From: Coix lacryma-jobi var. lacryma-jobi
Lineage: Eukaryota; Streptophyta; Magnoliopsida; Poales; Poaceae
Assembly: GCA_009763385.1 (NCBI GenBank)
Contig: CM019825.1
Location: forward strand, 17,367,621 to 17,431,620
Reading direction: 5' to 3'
Length of the DNA: 64,000 nucleotides
A model generated the notes under the pieces. That model saw only the letters and a program-made list of their open reading frames with translations. It was not told the origin of the DNA and made no database searches. How positions within the stretch are numbered: the first letter of the stretch is position 1; every line of letters starts with the position of its first letter. The translations under genes were made by a program, and so were the position numbers. Shown piece after piece: positions 44,039 through 57,460 of this stretch.

Positions 44039-47000
44039 ATGTCGTGGGGCCTGGGCTGGAAGCGCAGCTCCGAGATCTTCCACCTCACGCTCGACTATGG
44101 GGACTACGACGACAACGACGACCATCGGCCCTCGTCCCCGACCCCTCCGGCGTCCTCTTCCCCTTCCGCCTCGGTATCGTCGACCCCTGTATCCTCCTCC
44201 TCGCCCACCGCCACCCGCAACGGCGACCTCGGCTTCCGCATCGAGCTCGATTGGTCGGCGGGGGACGACGAGGATCAGGTCGCGCTCCGCCTCCAGTCCC
44301 AGCTCATGGTCGCGCTGCCCCCGCCCCACGACGCCGTCTCCATCGACCTGATCCCGAGGGACGACGGGGAGGAAGGGGTGCAGATCGAGATGCGTGTGGT
44401 CAGGAGGCGGGAGGCGCTGCGATCCGTGCGCGTGTCGCGGGCCCCCGGTTCCGCGCTGGGCAGCGGCGATGGCGCGGGGGTGCTCGCGCGCCTCATCAGA
44501 TCCAACCTCGCGCCCGCGCCTGCCGTGGATGGACCCACAGCCGCCGCGGGCTTGCCCGTGCTCGCGGATCACTGGCGCCCAGTCGCCATGCTCAGCCTCT
44601 GCAACTGCGGAATGTCGGTGAGTTCGTCGTTCACTACCTTGCCTCTGATCCGAGCGAAAAAAAATCCCATCAGTCGTCATTTCCTTGCGCGCTAGATTGC
44701 CTAAGAATTGAAGTAATGCTGTAGCCGCTAGGCTGTCTCGGATGTGACGTTGTTATCTTAGGTGTTTCTGTGACACTCCTGCTGCTAGTTTTAGAGATCC
44801 TGTCAGTTCTAACAATGATTGAATCGTGTTAGTTTGTTAATGTTACTTGTTTAAAAAGACCTTGGCTGCTGTAAACTTTTGCAACCAAATCCAACCATTT
44901 GATTGTTCTGATGTTGCTCATGTGAATTATGATTGCTACGGTTGCCCTACGGTGATCTGGTTGTATGAGAAATGGGAATGGTTGCTTCCTATATCTGTTT
45001 GATAAAAATTCCCTGATTAAGTTACGGGAATGTGTATTATCTATGTATTCACCAAACACAACTTAATGGCAATGTGACATTCTTTGCAGTTAGGACCTGT
45101 ATCTTTTTTTGCGAATTAGCCTTAACTTTGTACCTGGGATGGTGAACTGGCATTAGAATATTTTTGGGTGATTTCAGTGGCGGAGCTAGAAATTTTGTGG
45201 AGCCTGGGCGAGATACAACACCATACTAACTGTGGCAATCAGCCCATATAAATGTATAACATACAAGTAAAATTGGACAACCACAATAATTTGAAACTAA
45301 AATAACAATCCAGTACACAACTTCATAGTGGCTTAGAAAATGTAATATAATCCAGCTGATTAGAAAATGTAACATAATCCAATTAATCCATGCATAACAG
45401 AAAACTGAATTTTACTTGCTTGGCAAAGTGCAATTTCAGAACCTGGAGTGGCGTGTCATGGCAGCACCACAAAATTGGGCGAACAACAGGGGACACATTG
45501 GTGAACAGCAAGGGAGCCCGGGCACTGGCCCAGGGTGGTTGGGCCTTGGCTCTGCCACTGGGTGATTTATATCATGTTGAGTATGCTTATACCTGATTGA
45601 CTATGGGAAACTCTGAACTAACTACTAAGTATGTTAACAAGCTGATCACCTTTTCACTTTTAGTAAAGTATATATCTGATCTGTAAGAAGTATATCATAT
45701 GGGAGTTGGGACATCGGTTAGTAACTGTAGTTGCAAGGCATCTTATCACTACTATTCATATTTTGTTAAAAATCCTAGCATTTTAGGAGTTTGCCAGGGG
45801 TTAGACATTTTCCACTCCAGTGGAGCATGCTGGTGAAACCGTGAAAGGCCAAAATTGTGATTCTATTCTTTATTCTTTTTAAAATAAAAAGATCAGCAGT
45901 TAACTGAATTGGACTTGGTCGAATGGACTATACCTCTCTAAATTTGAGCATTTCTCAATTTGAATAAAATGATTTAGTCCATCGTTATACCATTTTTAAT
46001 TCATGACAGTGCCAAGACACTAAAGAAATGGGGCCATGCTACAAAAGCAAAAGGGTCATAGGATGACCCTTATGATGGACAAATGAATCTTGCTGTGAGC
46101 CCATTACTCAAATTGCACAGACCTGTATGTTTATACTCCTGCAAAATATATTGAATGCTAAAATATGATGATTATAAAGGGTAAAAGGAAATCATTTTTG
46201 TAATGCATATGCTTATGCATTAGCTTTTAAGTCAGCATTAAAACGGAGGAAGAATTAATCCCTCGTTACTTTGCTAAATCATCTTCTTGTATGGCACACT
46301 ATTATCTGACATAAGCTTACTATTTGATGTATTTTTGTTGGATGGGAAAATGGCACATTCAAGGTTTCCTCATAAAGGGAAGGAAACAGATAGCACATTT
46401 CAGTTTATTGATACAGAAGAATGCTAAACTGGGGTTTGGGTAGTTAGTCAGACCCCTCAAATGACTACACGTGTTTATGCCCAATGAGAGTTTGATGTCA
46501 GCTTTTTTTGGGGGGTCGAACAAGCAGAAAAGCTGCATGCCATTCCATTAAAGAAGAGTAACAAGTTACAAAACCAAAACTAGAAAGAAACAAAGAAGCA
46601 TCCCTGACTAAACCTTAGAACACGTGCACCATGAAAAAAATAAAGAAACGAACAAATTGAACTGGATGTCATTTGTTTCAAGAGGCTGAAAACATGTTTC
46701 CAGGTAAACGAGAGGTAAAACAGGAGAGGATGTAGGAATGCTGCATTACTAATTACTATTGCTGTTTCTGCTTAGCGAACATACATTTTATGTGTTGAGT
46801 AAATCCCCAAGTTTCATGTTGCCTTGTCAGCTGTCTATTTGGCTATGAAATTTAGAGCGATGGGTGGAGATATTAATCAGTCTAACCATGAATTGCTACA
46901 AAAATTTTGACAGGTGCTTCCAGTTGAGTTAACTCGTCTTCCACTTCTCGAGAAGCTATATCTTGACAACAATAAATTGTCAGTTTTGCCCCCTGAAGTT

Positions 47001-50000
47001 GGTGCTTTGAAGAATATGAAAGTGCTGTCAGTTAACAACAACATGCTAGTTTCTGTCCCTGGTTAGTGTGCACAGGCAGTTAAATTTATATAGCTCTAAA
47101 GCTAGTGCTTTATATCTTTCTCAAGCTTGTGCAGTCTTCCATTTGCTCAGGATCATACCTAATCAATTGCCCTTGGTCCTTGCAAACAATATAATTTTTT
47201 TCTTTTTGTTTTTCACACAAGCAGTAGAACTGCGGCAATGTGTTATGCTGGAGGAATTATCATTAGAACATAACAAGCTTGTCCGGCCACTATTGGATTT
47301 CAGGTTATTTAATGTTTAACTGTGGAGTTCTTTGTTACAGTGATGGCTTCTAATTGGTGCCACTTCCTCATGATTCATTATCTGTTTCCCACAGGTCAAT
47401 GCCAAAGCTCCGAATTTTGTGCTTGTTTGGAAATCCCCTAGAGTTTCTTCCAGAAATTTTGCCACTGCATAACCTCAGGCACCTCACACTAGCAAATATT
47501 AGAATTGAAGCAGTGGAAAGTCTTAAATCAGTCACTGTACAAATAGAGGTACCTGTTGTTCACTTAGTTAGGTCATCCCACAACTATCAACTTTTCTGAT
47601 AAGGATGTTTGGATTTTATTTCAGACTGAGAATAGTTCCTACTTCACTGCGGCCAGGCACAAACTTAGTGCCTTTTTCTCTCTTGTTTTCCGTTTCTCTT
47701 CCTGTCACCATCCCTTGCTAGCTTCTGCTTTGGCCAAAATAATGGAAGATCGTAGCAACCATGTTGCAATTAGCAAAGAAGAGAATGCTGTCAGGCAGCT
47801 TATAAGCATGATAAGCAGTGATAATCGTCATGTGGTACACACTACACACCCAACTACCTTTCTGTAGTGAGTCATGTTCAAGCATTGAACATTTCCTTTT
47901 TTTTCTTTTTTTTAATTGCATTTGCAGGTTGAGCAAGCATGTCTTGCTATTTCATCACTGGCATCTGATATTTCTTCAGCAATGCAGCTGATTAAGTGTG
48001 ACATTATGAAGCCTATTGAAGCTGTACTAAAATCATCTGATGAAGAAGAACTAGTATCAGTATTGCAAGTGGTAGTCACCTTAACTTTCGTTTCTGATCA
48101 TGTTGCTCAAAAGATGTTGACAAAAGATGTGTTGAAGTCATTGAAAGCACTTTGCGCACACAAGAATTCTGAGGCAAGATGAACTGGATTTAGACTCTGG
48201 TTGATATGTTGTTTGGATAACCACCAGAGAGCTCATCATTATTTGCTTCCTTTTGTTAGGTGCAACGTCTATCTCTGTTTGCAGTTGGCAATTTGGCTTT
48301 CTGCTTGGAGACTCGTCGCACCCTCATGCATTCTGAAAGCTTGCGTGACCTTTTAATCCGCTTAACCATTTCACAAGAATGTTGTGTCAGCAAGGCAGCT
48401 GCACGTGCTTTGGCAATCTTAGGTACACTAGTTTTTGGTCCTTGCTATCATTCCTTGTGAATCAGTAGCCATAACATGTCTTGATGTGTTTATGAATCTT
48501 TTCAAATCATTTAGGGGAGAATGAGAACTTGCGTCGAGCAATAAGAGGAAGGCCAGTTGCAAAGAAGGGTCTACGCATTCTATCAATGGATGGTGGTGGC
48601 ATGAAAGGCCTTGCAACTGTTCAAATGCTTAAACAGATAGAGCAAGGAACTGGGAAATGCATACATGAAATGTTTGACCTCATATGTGGTACATCCACTG
48701 GTGGCATGCTTGCAATGGCTCTTGGGATCAAGCAGATGACTTTGGATCAGTGTGAAGAAATATACACAAAACTTGGTGATTCTCTTTTGCCTCTTGAAGT
48801 TTCCTGGCCAATGCCAATGCATTGCCAACTGAACTGTTGATTTTCCTAGGAAAACTTGTATTTGCTGAACCTATCCCAAAGGATGAAGCTTCTACGTGGA
48901 AGGAGAAGATTGATCAACTTTTCAAAAGTTCATCTCAAAGTTTTAGAGTGGTTGTACATGGGTCCAAGGTATTAATGAAGTGATAAATTTGGTATCACGT
49001 GCCATGTTCATGTTGTGCGCAATGGATACTAACTAAGGACTTCATTACAGCACAGTGCAGATCAATTTGAGAGGTTACTAAAGGAAATGTGTGCCGATGA
49101 AGATGGTGACCTTCTAATTGAATCTGCTGTAAAAGGCATTCCGAAGGTTTTTGCTGTATCCACTTTAGTCAGTGTCATGCCTGCCCAACCGTATATATTC
49201 CGAAACTATCAGGTTGGTCCTTTTATCCTACCTGATTGCTTTTTCTCTTTTCAGTTCCGGAATAGTTTGTAAAGCTTATGATGGAACCAAATTAATCCTC
49301 ATAATTAAATAGGAATATATTGTCAAGTTGTACCTTCTATATTTCGTTGTTTATAACAATGTATGCTGTCAAGATTGGCATAGCTTCAAAGTTGTGTCAT
49401 TCCTTTTCCCTTTACTGTTGAGTATTTGGAATTATATGTTCGTATGTTAACTCGATAGCATGTTCTAGTATCCTCCTGGCACTCTGGAGGTATCACCAGG
49501 AATGGCAGAAAGTCCATCAATTGGTGCAATCGGTACGGCTGTTTCTGGTGCGCCAGTTGGTATTAAACGTGGTGCCTTCATGGGGAGCTGCAAGCATTGC
49601 GTGTGGGAAGCGATAAGAGCATCGTCTGCAGCACCATATTATCTGGATGATTTCTCTGTAGGTAATATCTGTAGACTCAGCCATGGCATCAATTTTGTGT
49701 AATATAGACTATGCCTTATTTTCTTGAAGGCCTTTTGATATCGAATGTTCCTCAGTTGTTGTTTTTTTCTTAACATTTTTTTCCAGATGCAAATCGTTGG
49801 CAAGATGGAGCTATTGTAGCCAACAATCCTACAATCTTTGCCATTAGAGAAGCACAACTTTTGTGGCCAGATACACGAATAGATTGTCTAGTCTCGATAG
49901 GATGTGGCTCAGTTCCAACTAAGGTAATTCAATGCTTCTCGCTTTGTTGTTCAAATTATCTAATACTCAGCAGCTGGTGCAATTCTGATTACTTCAGAAA

Positions 50001-53000
50001 TTTATTTACAAAAATAAATTTTATTTTACCGGCTCTTGGAAGATGTCAAACACATATACAGAATCTAGCAACAGAGGACCAGACTTTTAAATTTGTAGGC
50101 TAGACTTGGTTCATTTCCAATTATGACTGCCTTTTGGATTTGTGATCTTTAAGTACCTCATAAGAAAACTACATATCTATTCTACAATGTTTAAGAAGGC
50201 GCTAGGTGGTTTCTAGGCGGCGACCCACAGCCTAGAGCCTAGGCGAACATAGGCTAGCCTAGGCGTTTCGAGGCGTTTTTCTTGGCGATGGCTAATACAT
50301 GCATAAATACTTAAAAGAAAAGAAAAAATAGGAGATCAGTGATCATGGAATAGGGAGAAAAAGAAGGCCATTTAAAGGCCTAACTCTCCCACACTAGAGC
50401 CTCTCCCGCGTCTCTCTACGCACGTTGCCACCGGTTTCTCTCCCTCCTGCATCTCTCTCTCCTGCATCCAGTCTGCACCCTCCGCCGCCAATTCCTCCCC
50501 CTCTTCCGCATCTCTTTCGCACAATCGCGCCCGCGTCTCAGTCCGTGCCTCCCGAGGCTGCTCCTCCCCCACCGGCGACCTCCTCCCGCCTAGGGGTCAG
50601 CTTACCCCCCTAGGCAAGGGGGGAACCCCTAGCCTAGCGATTAGTCGGCCTAGGCGAGGAGGAGGCGTCGCCTTTTTGAACACTGCTATTCTATACTCTG
50701 GTCCAAAATATATGACACTTAGGATATTGATACGGCTTACAAGGTGACACTTTGACTAGCGATTTCTATGAAAATATCCTTTCAAATAAATAAAACTAAA
50801 TATTGTGGAAGTACTTTGCTTGTCGAATCTAGCAACATCTTACATAGTTCTTTAGTGAATATGACTGGTCAAAGTTAAGCAAGTGTAAACGACAAAAATC
50901 CTAAAATGTCAGTTTGAGGGAGGATTTAAGTAGCACATACTGACCTACATCTTGTAGAATCTATTACTATGAGATACTGAAATGATCAAAGATGAGTACT
51001 GGTTCCTTGTAATTTGAAATTTAACTTGTACACTATATATAGTACATTTAGACTCCCAGTGAACTTTGATATGAAATATACATCTTTGGTCCTACTTATA
51101 TATAGGTTTATTCCATGTCTGTATCTAGAGTCGACGAGGTGGATGGCGCTACTTGGACACAGGGCAAGTGTTAATAGAAAGTGCATGCTCAGTGGAGAGA
51201 GTTGAAGAAACTTTGGATACACTGATACCTATGCTTCCTGAAATGCAATATTTCCGCTTTAATCCAGGTAATTCAACTTCAAAGGAAACTCTTAGCATTT
51301 GCTAGAAGAGAAACTATTAACGTGTTGGGATCCGTAGCAACATAACCATAATTTGTTGTGTACTACTTTTGATTATGTTCCAACCTAATTAGCCTGCATA
51401 TTCAAATGAGTGAGCTTCTTCCTATGTTGGCAGTTGATGAACGGTGTGGTATGGAGTTAGATGAAACTGATCCTGCTATCTGGCTTAAGTTGGAGGCTGC
51501 AACTGATGAGTACATTCAGAAGAACTTTCTGGCTTTCAAGAATCTTTGTGAGCTTCTGGTCCCAAGGTACCAAGAGGAAGAAAAGTCATCAGATATTTAC
51601 AAATCCCTTTCATTTTCAAGACTGACATCATTAAAACAAGGTTTGTCTATCCTGAAAATCAGCATTTTTTTAAAAAAAAATGTTTAGAATCTGGTTGATA
51701 TGTTTTTTATCCTCCCTTAACAGGTTTCAGCGAAAGTAATCCTACCTTAGGATGGAGGCGTGTGGTTTTACTTGTAGAGGCTTCATTTAGTCCTGATTTT
51801 GGGAAGAAAATAAATCACACACGTTCCCTTGAATCTTTCTGCTCCCAGAATGGTATTAGGTTAGCTCTAATGAATAGCGCTTCTGGGTTTGGGAAGCCAG
51901 CCACTGCACTTCCTACCCCAATAACTTCACCCTTGTTTACTGGAAGTTTCCCATCTAGTCCACTTCTATATAGTCCAGAGGGCACTCAACGGATCGGTCG
52001 AATTGACCTAGTTCCTCCACTTAGTTTGGATGGCCACTCAACTACAAAGTCCTCACCACCAACATCACCATTGAAGTCAAGACAGCCATCTGCACATGTT
52101 TGGTCATTGTATGATAAACTGCAGAATATGCCTCAAGTTGGTGTGATACACTTGGCTCTTCAAAATGACTCAACTGGTTCAGTATTGAGGTATCTTTCAC
52201 ATGCTTCAGCAATTTTTATTTTGTTGCTGGTTTATAGTTATGAGTATGACACAAAACTACTTTTGCAGTTGGCAGAATGATGTATTTGTGGTCGCTGAAC
52301 CCGGGGAACTTGCAGACAGGTTTCTGCAATCTGTCAAAGCTAGCTTGTCAACCTTGTTGCGTGGGCGTAATAGAAAGGGTGCATATTCCTTGTCCAAGAT
52401 TTCTTGTTTATCTGAGTTGGTTGCCGAATGGCCATCTTTTGAAATCGGTGGGATACACCACCGCTATATAGGTCGACAAACACAAGTAGGAATTGCTTTT
52501 TCTGGCTCCTTGTTTCCAACTAAGTCATTATTATGCACACTTAGTTATCCTTTTGCCGTAGGTAATGGAAGATAACCAAGAAATTGGTGCGTATATGTTT
52601 AGGAGGACAGTGCCTGCTGTTCACATGGCACCTGAAGATGTTCGATGGATGGTAAGTCAATTTGCGCAACATGAATGCACTGCTCTTCATATTAAGTTAA
52701 GGTCATAACTGATTCCTCAGATCACATGCCAGCTGTGAAAGTTGCCAAGTATGGCAACCAAATCTATGTCGTAGGAAAACTGTGAGTGATTCAAGTAGAA
52801 ATCATGCAAATGGCACCGCATCGGTTTGGTTAGCTAAAATTTGGCCATGGAGAAACACTAGCCAAATTGAATTCTTTCTGCAGTCACTCTTCCAACTCAC
52901 TGGCTGTTTCTAAAATGAAATTGTTGCTATGAAACTATCCTTTGTGCACCTCTTTTACTAGACCCTGCTACCACCTCGTATCCCCTCAAGGGTAATAGAA

Positions 53001-53585
53001 ACCTGTTTCCTGGACCAGGGCAGCTTAAAGTAGGGCTCAATATGTTTTTTTCTTACTTGCACACTGCACTACCTTGCTTATCTGTTTTGATTCTTCGCAC
53101 ATCAATAAGCTTAGGGCTTTATGACTCCTTATATATATATGATGTCCCAGGTTGGAGCATGGAGGGAGAGGATCATTGTATGCAGCGGTAAGTATGGCCT
53201 TGCTCATGGCCTGGTCAAGGCATTCATGGATTGTGGCGCCAAAGCAGTCATCTCGTCATCCATCGAGCCTCCGGATTCACAGACAATAGCCTACCATGGG
53301 ATGGATGTGAATGGAAGCCTAGAGAATGGGAAGTTTGTCATCGGGGATGAAGAAGCCGACGAATCGGAGCCTGAACCTGTTAGCCCTATAAGCGACTGGG
53401 AGGACAGTGATGTGGAGAAAGGCGGCAACCATGACATGGATGATGAGGAGTACCTGGCTCAGTTCATGTGCCTGATGTATGACAAATTGTTCCGTGAGGG
53501 TGTGACTGTGGATACGGCTCTGCAGCAAGCACTCCGCTCACATCCCAAGTTGAAGTACAGCTGCCACTTACCCAACGTTTTGTAG
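44039..53585 (+). CDS. PLA I: Patatin-type phospholipase A I (LRR-ARM-patatin), 18 exons, 1334 aa
   Basis: Lipid acyl hydrolase of the plant pPLA-I group; the Arabidopsis member is linked to galactolipid/phospholipid hydrolysis and jasmonate levels. Exons: 44039-44617, 46914-47061, 47225-47303, 47395-47548, 47625-47834, 47928-48173, 48260-48422, 48515-48775, 48850-48968, 49051-49212, 49469-49661, 49787-49923, 51129-51267, 51434-51640, 51724-52189, 52269-52485, 52562-52651, 53151-53585. Phases all agree (4005 nt). Leucine-rich repeats at ~194-320, armadillo-like helices ~390-540, patatin domain from ~545: oxyanion DGGGMKGL (D552), nucleophile GTSTGG (S587), catalytic Asp in DGA (D778). The C-terminal ~450 residues include a Ser/Pro-rich linker. 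The intron after 48173 begins GC. Intron 1 (2.3 kb) and intron 12 (1.2 kb) carry hAT-type insertions. No break seen. Confidence 0.93.
45175..45560. mobile_element. Non-autonomous hAT-type element in intron 1 of the phospholipase gene, 386 bp
   Basis: Ends CAGTGGCGGAGC and GCTCTGCCACTG are inverted, and an 8-bp duplication GGTGATTT flanks them (45167-45174, 45561-45568). No transposase. Confidence 0.88.
50185..50685. mobile_element. Non-autonomous hAT-type element in intron 12, 501 bp, rich in CCTAGGCG motifs
   Basis: Ends CAATGTTTAAGAAGGCG and CGCCTTTTTGAACACTG are inverted; the 8-bp duplication CTATTCTA lies at 50177-50184 and 50686-50693. Sub-terminal regions carry many repeats of cctaggcg/cgcctagg. 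The interior is CT-rich (50395-50590). Confidence 0.87.
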
Positions 53586-54169
53586 TTAGGGACATTGACA
53601 AACCATACAAAAGTATAGCAAAATGGACAAGGACAACAGGAAATGAATAAGGGTTGGGTGGATTCATAGTGGGGTTATAGAGGTTTATATCGTGTTCCTT
53701 GTGCAGGCGTAGTGACAGAGTGTTCCCCTTACTGAATCTTTGGGCTGAGAAAGCCTATGTAAAACTGTACTCATGAGCAGAGTAGTTAAGCTGACGAATA
53801 AAGGCATGATGAAGGCATTGCAATCTGCATGTGCATTTTTGCTTAAGCTGGGAGAATTATCGTTTCGCAATGTTATGGTGCCTGATGACAGTCAGTTGCT
53901 AGCTTGCGGGCTGCGGCTGTCATTTTACGATGACCAGCTCTTAACGAAGCATGACCTTATTGAGCAATTTGGCAGGCCGCGCAGTACAATTCACCCTCAG
54001 AAATCAGTAATAACAATACAGCTGACTACGGAAAGCTACTACCTCTGCAAACGAACAGCTTGTGAACCTCCCCGGTTGAACACTCTGCCACCAATTCCAG
54101 AAACGAAAATTTGTACATCCAGCCAAATGCCCAGGAGAGCCTGGCACGATCGGCCTGCGCGTGATTCGT
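53586..54169. other. 3' regions of two convergent genes
   Basis: 584 bp between the stop codon of the phospholipase gene (plus) and that of the LTD gene (minus). It holds both 3' UTRs. An open frame at 53773-54201 has no domain and is probably UTR. Confidence 0.5.
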
Positions 54170-54825
54170 TCAGGCTGCCTTGGCGGCGAAGCCGAGGATG
54201 AACTCTCTGGTCTCGTCGGTGGCCCTGTCGAGCGCCGTCCGGCCGTCGACGTCCTTGACGTCGAACTTGGCGCCGGCGCGGAGCAGCTCCTCGATCTTGG
54301 GGCGGTCGCCCTCGGAGGCCGCCAGCATGAGGAGGATGTCCACGGGGTGGATTGCCTGGTTCAGCAGCGCCTCCATCTTGTCGTAGGTGCCTTCCACCGC
54401 CAGCATCCCCATGTAGTTGAAGTACTGCGTGCGGGGCGGTTTAAAGATGAGAGATTTGTAGCTCCGCGATCCACAGAGGACGCAAAATGAAATGAAAAAA
54501 AAATGCAGGAGCTTGAGGCCACAACCTGCTCGACGTCGTCGCGGTCGAAGTCGTCCCTGGCCTGGCTGCCGTAGATGCCGGCGCCCTCGGCGTCCTTGTT
54601 GCCGAACTTGAACCAGCACGTGGGACCCACACGCCCGCTCTCGCTCGCCGGCACCGCACGGCTCAGCCGCGACGGCCGGAGCCACCCCAGGCCCCGCCGC
54701 CCCGCGCCCAGCAGCGGCGTCCTCAGCCCCGCTCCTCCCTGGCCTTTCCCCTGCGCCGCCGCCCGCGGCGACACCCTCCTCGACACCGCCGTGCTGAGCT
54801 GGAAGGAGCACGGGATCGACGCCAT
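54170..54825 (-). CDS. LTD: LHCP translocation defect / grana-deficient chloroplast 1 protein, 2 exons, 184 aa
   Basis: Chloroplast ankyrin protein that, in Arabidopsis (LTD) and rice (GDC1), hands light-harvesting proteins from the inner-envelope import machinery to the cpSRP pathway for thylakoid insertion. Exon 1, 54825-54526 (100 codons), starts MASIPCSF with a Ser/Arg-rich transit peptide (~1-65), then CWFKFGNKD and YGSQARDDFDRDDVEQ. Exon 2, 54424-54170, gives YFNYMGMLAVEGTYDKMEALL and the ankyrin repeat VDILLMLAASEGDRPKIEELL...DGRTALDRA. The intron is 101 bp with GT-AG ends. Length fits the family. Convergent with the phospholipase gene. Intact. Confidence 0.93.
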
Positions 54826-55604
54826 GGCCTCCTCCTCCTCTGCGTCTGGGCTCGGCTTCTTTCTTTGGAGCGCGGAGGGCGTGCCCGTCGGGAGAGCCGA
54901 GAGCGAGAAGCTGGGAAGGGCACTGAGCTGAGCTGCAGTACTGAGGAAGTGGATAAGTTAACACGCCGCTGCTGAACTCGACTGTTTGGCTCAGCCCTGC
55001 ACTTGTTTAATTTTATATGGATGCTTAGCCTCAAAAGTCTGGCAAAATCAGGTGGCGATCACTGGTCACTGCCTGGATTATGAATCTCTCAGCTGCTTTT
55101 TAATCTGGTGCAAGACAGCACGGTAGATATTAAAAAAAAAAGATATTCAGAAAAGTGCAGGAGAGATACAAAGTGTCTTTTCTGTCCCGCAGGAAAGGTT
55201 GAGAGGATGGACAAAACTTTGTGAGCTCGAATTGGGTGGGTCGGGTCGTCACAAACCTGGTAATGGTCTCAAATCCAGACTAAACCCACACGTACTGAAC
55301 CATTCTGAGTAGCAGCTTCAGCCTAATCTAAACCACTCCTGATGAGGGACGACCCGATCTTTCGTGAGGTAGCTTGTAAGTTCGATTGGTGGAGATCTCG
55401 ACGTTGGTGATCTGGCTTCAAATCAGACATGATTTGAACCCTGCAACCGTTACACCACTGCCATGTTGGTTATCAATCAAGCAGAATTTGATTGACCTCG
55501 CCAAGAAAACTTTTCCTGCAAGCGAATCGAAGAACACACGCAAGAAGGTAAAGCACGCAATCTGAAATTGCAAATATGAAAGATGCGATTATCAAGGGTT
55601 CAAG
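54826..55604. other. LTD promoter side and flank of the copia element
   Basis: Immediate upstream region of LTD (to about 55030), then AT-rich DNA without a gene. From about 55240 the sequence looks like an older repeat into which the copia element inserted. Confidence 0.4.
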
Positions 55605-56063
55605 TGTGAAGTTCTAGGATCGACTAGGTGCAGATTCAGTTGGGGTCTAATTGATTCGGGTAACAACCAGCGGGTAGTTCATCTCGGATGAACTACCAGA
55701 GAGGAATGGAGATAGATAGGTTACAGTTTAGGGTTCATACCTTCGAGATCCGACCGTCTCTTGTTCGTTGATGGAGGCTGCGCACGGGCAGCGACGTTTG
55801 GTGTAGCGCAGGGTCGGCGTGGAGATGCTCGTGGCGCTTCCCGCCGCTGGCAGTGCCACCCTCGGGATCGGATTAGGGTTAGGAGGGTGGGTACTGTAGC
55901 AGCGGCTGTCAACCTCATTATAGAGCCCTGCCCCCACCTCCTCTTTATAGGCACTGTGCGACAGGGGCCCACCAGCCTGCTAATGGGCTGGGCATCCCCG
56001 ATCAGGATGCAGATCAGGGTCCAGTTAGGCCGTTGGGCCTAACTGGTGGAGATCAATCCAACA
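55605..56063 (-). repeat. Copia element 3' LTR, 459 bp
   Basis: Begins (minus) TGTTGGATTGATCTCC and ends CCTAGAACTTCACA. I saw no difference from the other LTR on reading both. Confidence 0.9.
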
Positions 56064-56235
56064 TTCTCCCCCTTGATCTCAACTCATATCTTTAAACTTC
56101 TCATTTATTTCTTTTACCATTCCATCACAGATCGATGCATAGAGCGTGCCTCATCGTCACGATCAATTGTCGATAGATTCAACAGCTACAATACACGTCT
56201 CTGTTTTGAAATAGGTTCTTTAGCTTTGGGGCCCT

Positions 56236-57460
56236 TTATTGTCCAGAAATCATAGGCCTAACCATACAACCCATGTCGACTGTGTATTTCCTGAACACAC
56301 TGGGCGATAAGCCTTTACAAAACGGATCCGTAATATTTTCAAATCTAAAGGTATGATTCTGGACTTTCTCCTTCACAACGTACAACCCAATGTCAATGTG
56401 TTTGGCAGCACACTTGACCCGTTGTCTTAGGAGTAAACTTCTTAAATGGTTATTGCTGTTGTTTACCATTATAAACTCCGGGTATAGGTTTCTAACCATT
56501 TCGCCTGTCCTTTACGCCTCATGATAAGCTATATGATAGTGTTCATCATCAATGACACCACTATGGTTCCTTTTGGAGCTTTTCCACAATAAAACTCCAA
56601 CTGCGAGTGTTAGTTACTAATGTGGATTTCACTAAACATCTCGCTCAAACATATTAGTTGTACTCACAACCACTTGAGAGTACTTGTTCTCTTTTACTCG
56701 TCATAAGGCATATAAAACTTTGCACAATTGCAACACTTCCATTCCAGTGATCTATATCTGGATTGGACATCTGCCAAAATCCCGGATACACGAACCATGT
56801 CAGGGTAAATACTTGTGCACTCATTAAGCTTCCAACAGCCGAAGCATACAGGACGTCCATTTTATCAATTCTCATATCTATTCTTGGAACACTGAAAGTT
56901 CCCAAAACTATTACCCTTGACCATAGGAACAGGCTTATGTTTACACATATATATATACTTTATTTCTTTAGAATCTTCTCAAGTATATACTTGAGACATT
57001 TCTAATACCCCCTTCTCTTGTCTAGGTAAATTTCAATTCATAGACGAATGACAATTCACCGAGATCAATCTAATGTAATTTAGGGCAATGACTACTTTTC
57101 CAATAGTAGATTAACATCATTGTCAGCAACAAGGTGTCATCCACATACAAGGTTTAGGAAAATGAATTTCCTATTCTTGAACTTTGCACAATGTCATTGT
57201 CCTTCTCATTCTCTTTAAAACCCAAACTTTCTATTGTGGCATCAAACCTTGAATACCACTATTTAGATGCCCGTTTGGATCCTTAAATGGATTTCTTCAG
57301 ATAGCATCCTAAACTTTCTTTTCCTTTCATGACAAAACCGTTAGGTTGTGCCATGTAAACTTTTCGCACAAATCCCCATCAATTAGTGTCGTCTTTACAT
57401 CTATCTGATGCAACTTTAAACATTACGTGCCATTAACACTTGTTAAAGTGTTTTCTTTCC
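56236..57460 (-). pseudogene. Copia reverse transcriptase / RNase H remnant
   Basis: Minus-strand fragments in copia order: a stretch like LHQIDVKTTLIDGDL (about 57415-57370); KKSI..GSKRASK with stops; the RT core YVDDTLLLT (57148-57121); DVLYASAVGSLM (about 56850); and the RNase H end KHIDIGLYVVKEKVQ (about 56405-56360). Stops and frameshifts occur between them, so no functional polymerase can be made. Confidence 0.8.

Noticed and set aside
43687..44351. Overlapping frames around the phospholipase first exon (both strands)
   Set aside because: They are shadows of exon 1, which joins in phase to 17 further exons with family motifs.
46500..46640. Possible SINE or LINE tail in intron 1 (ggggggtcgaacaagcag...)
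   Set aside because: There is a suggestive internal composition but no clear promoter boxes, poly-A end or target duplication could be established.
53773..54201. 142-aa plus frame between the phospholipase and LTD genes
   Set aside because: It overlaps the 3' end of LTD on the other strand and has no recognisable feature; probably 3' UTR.
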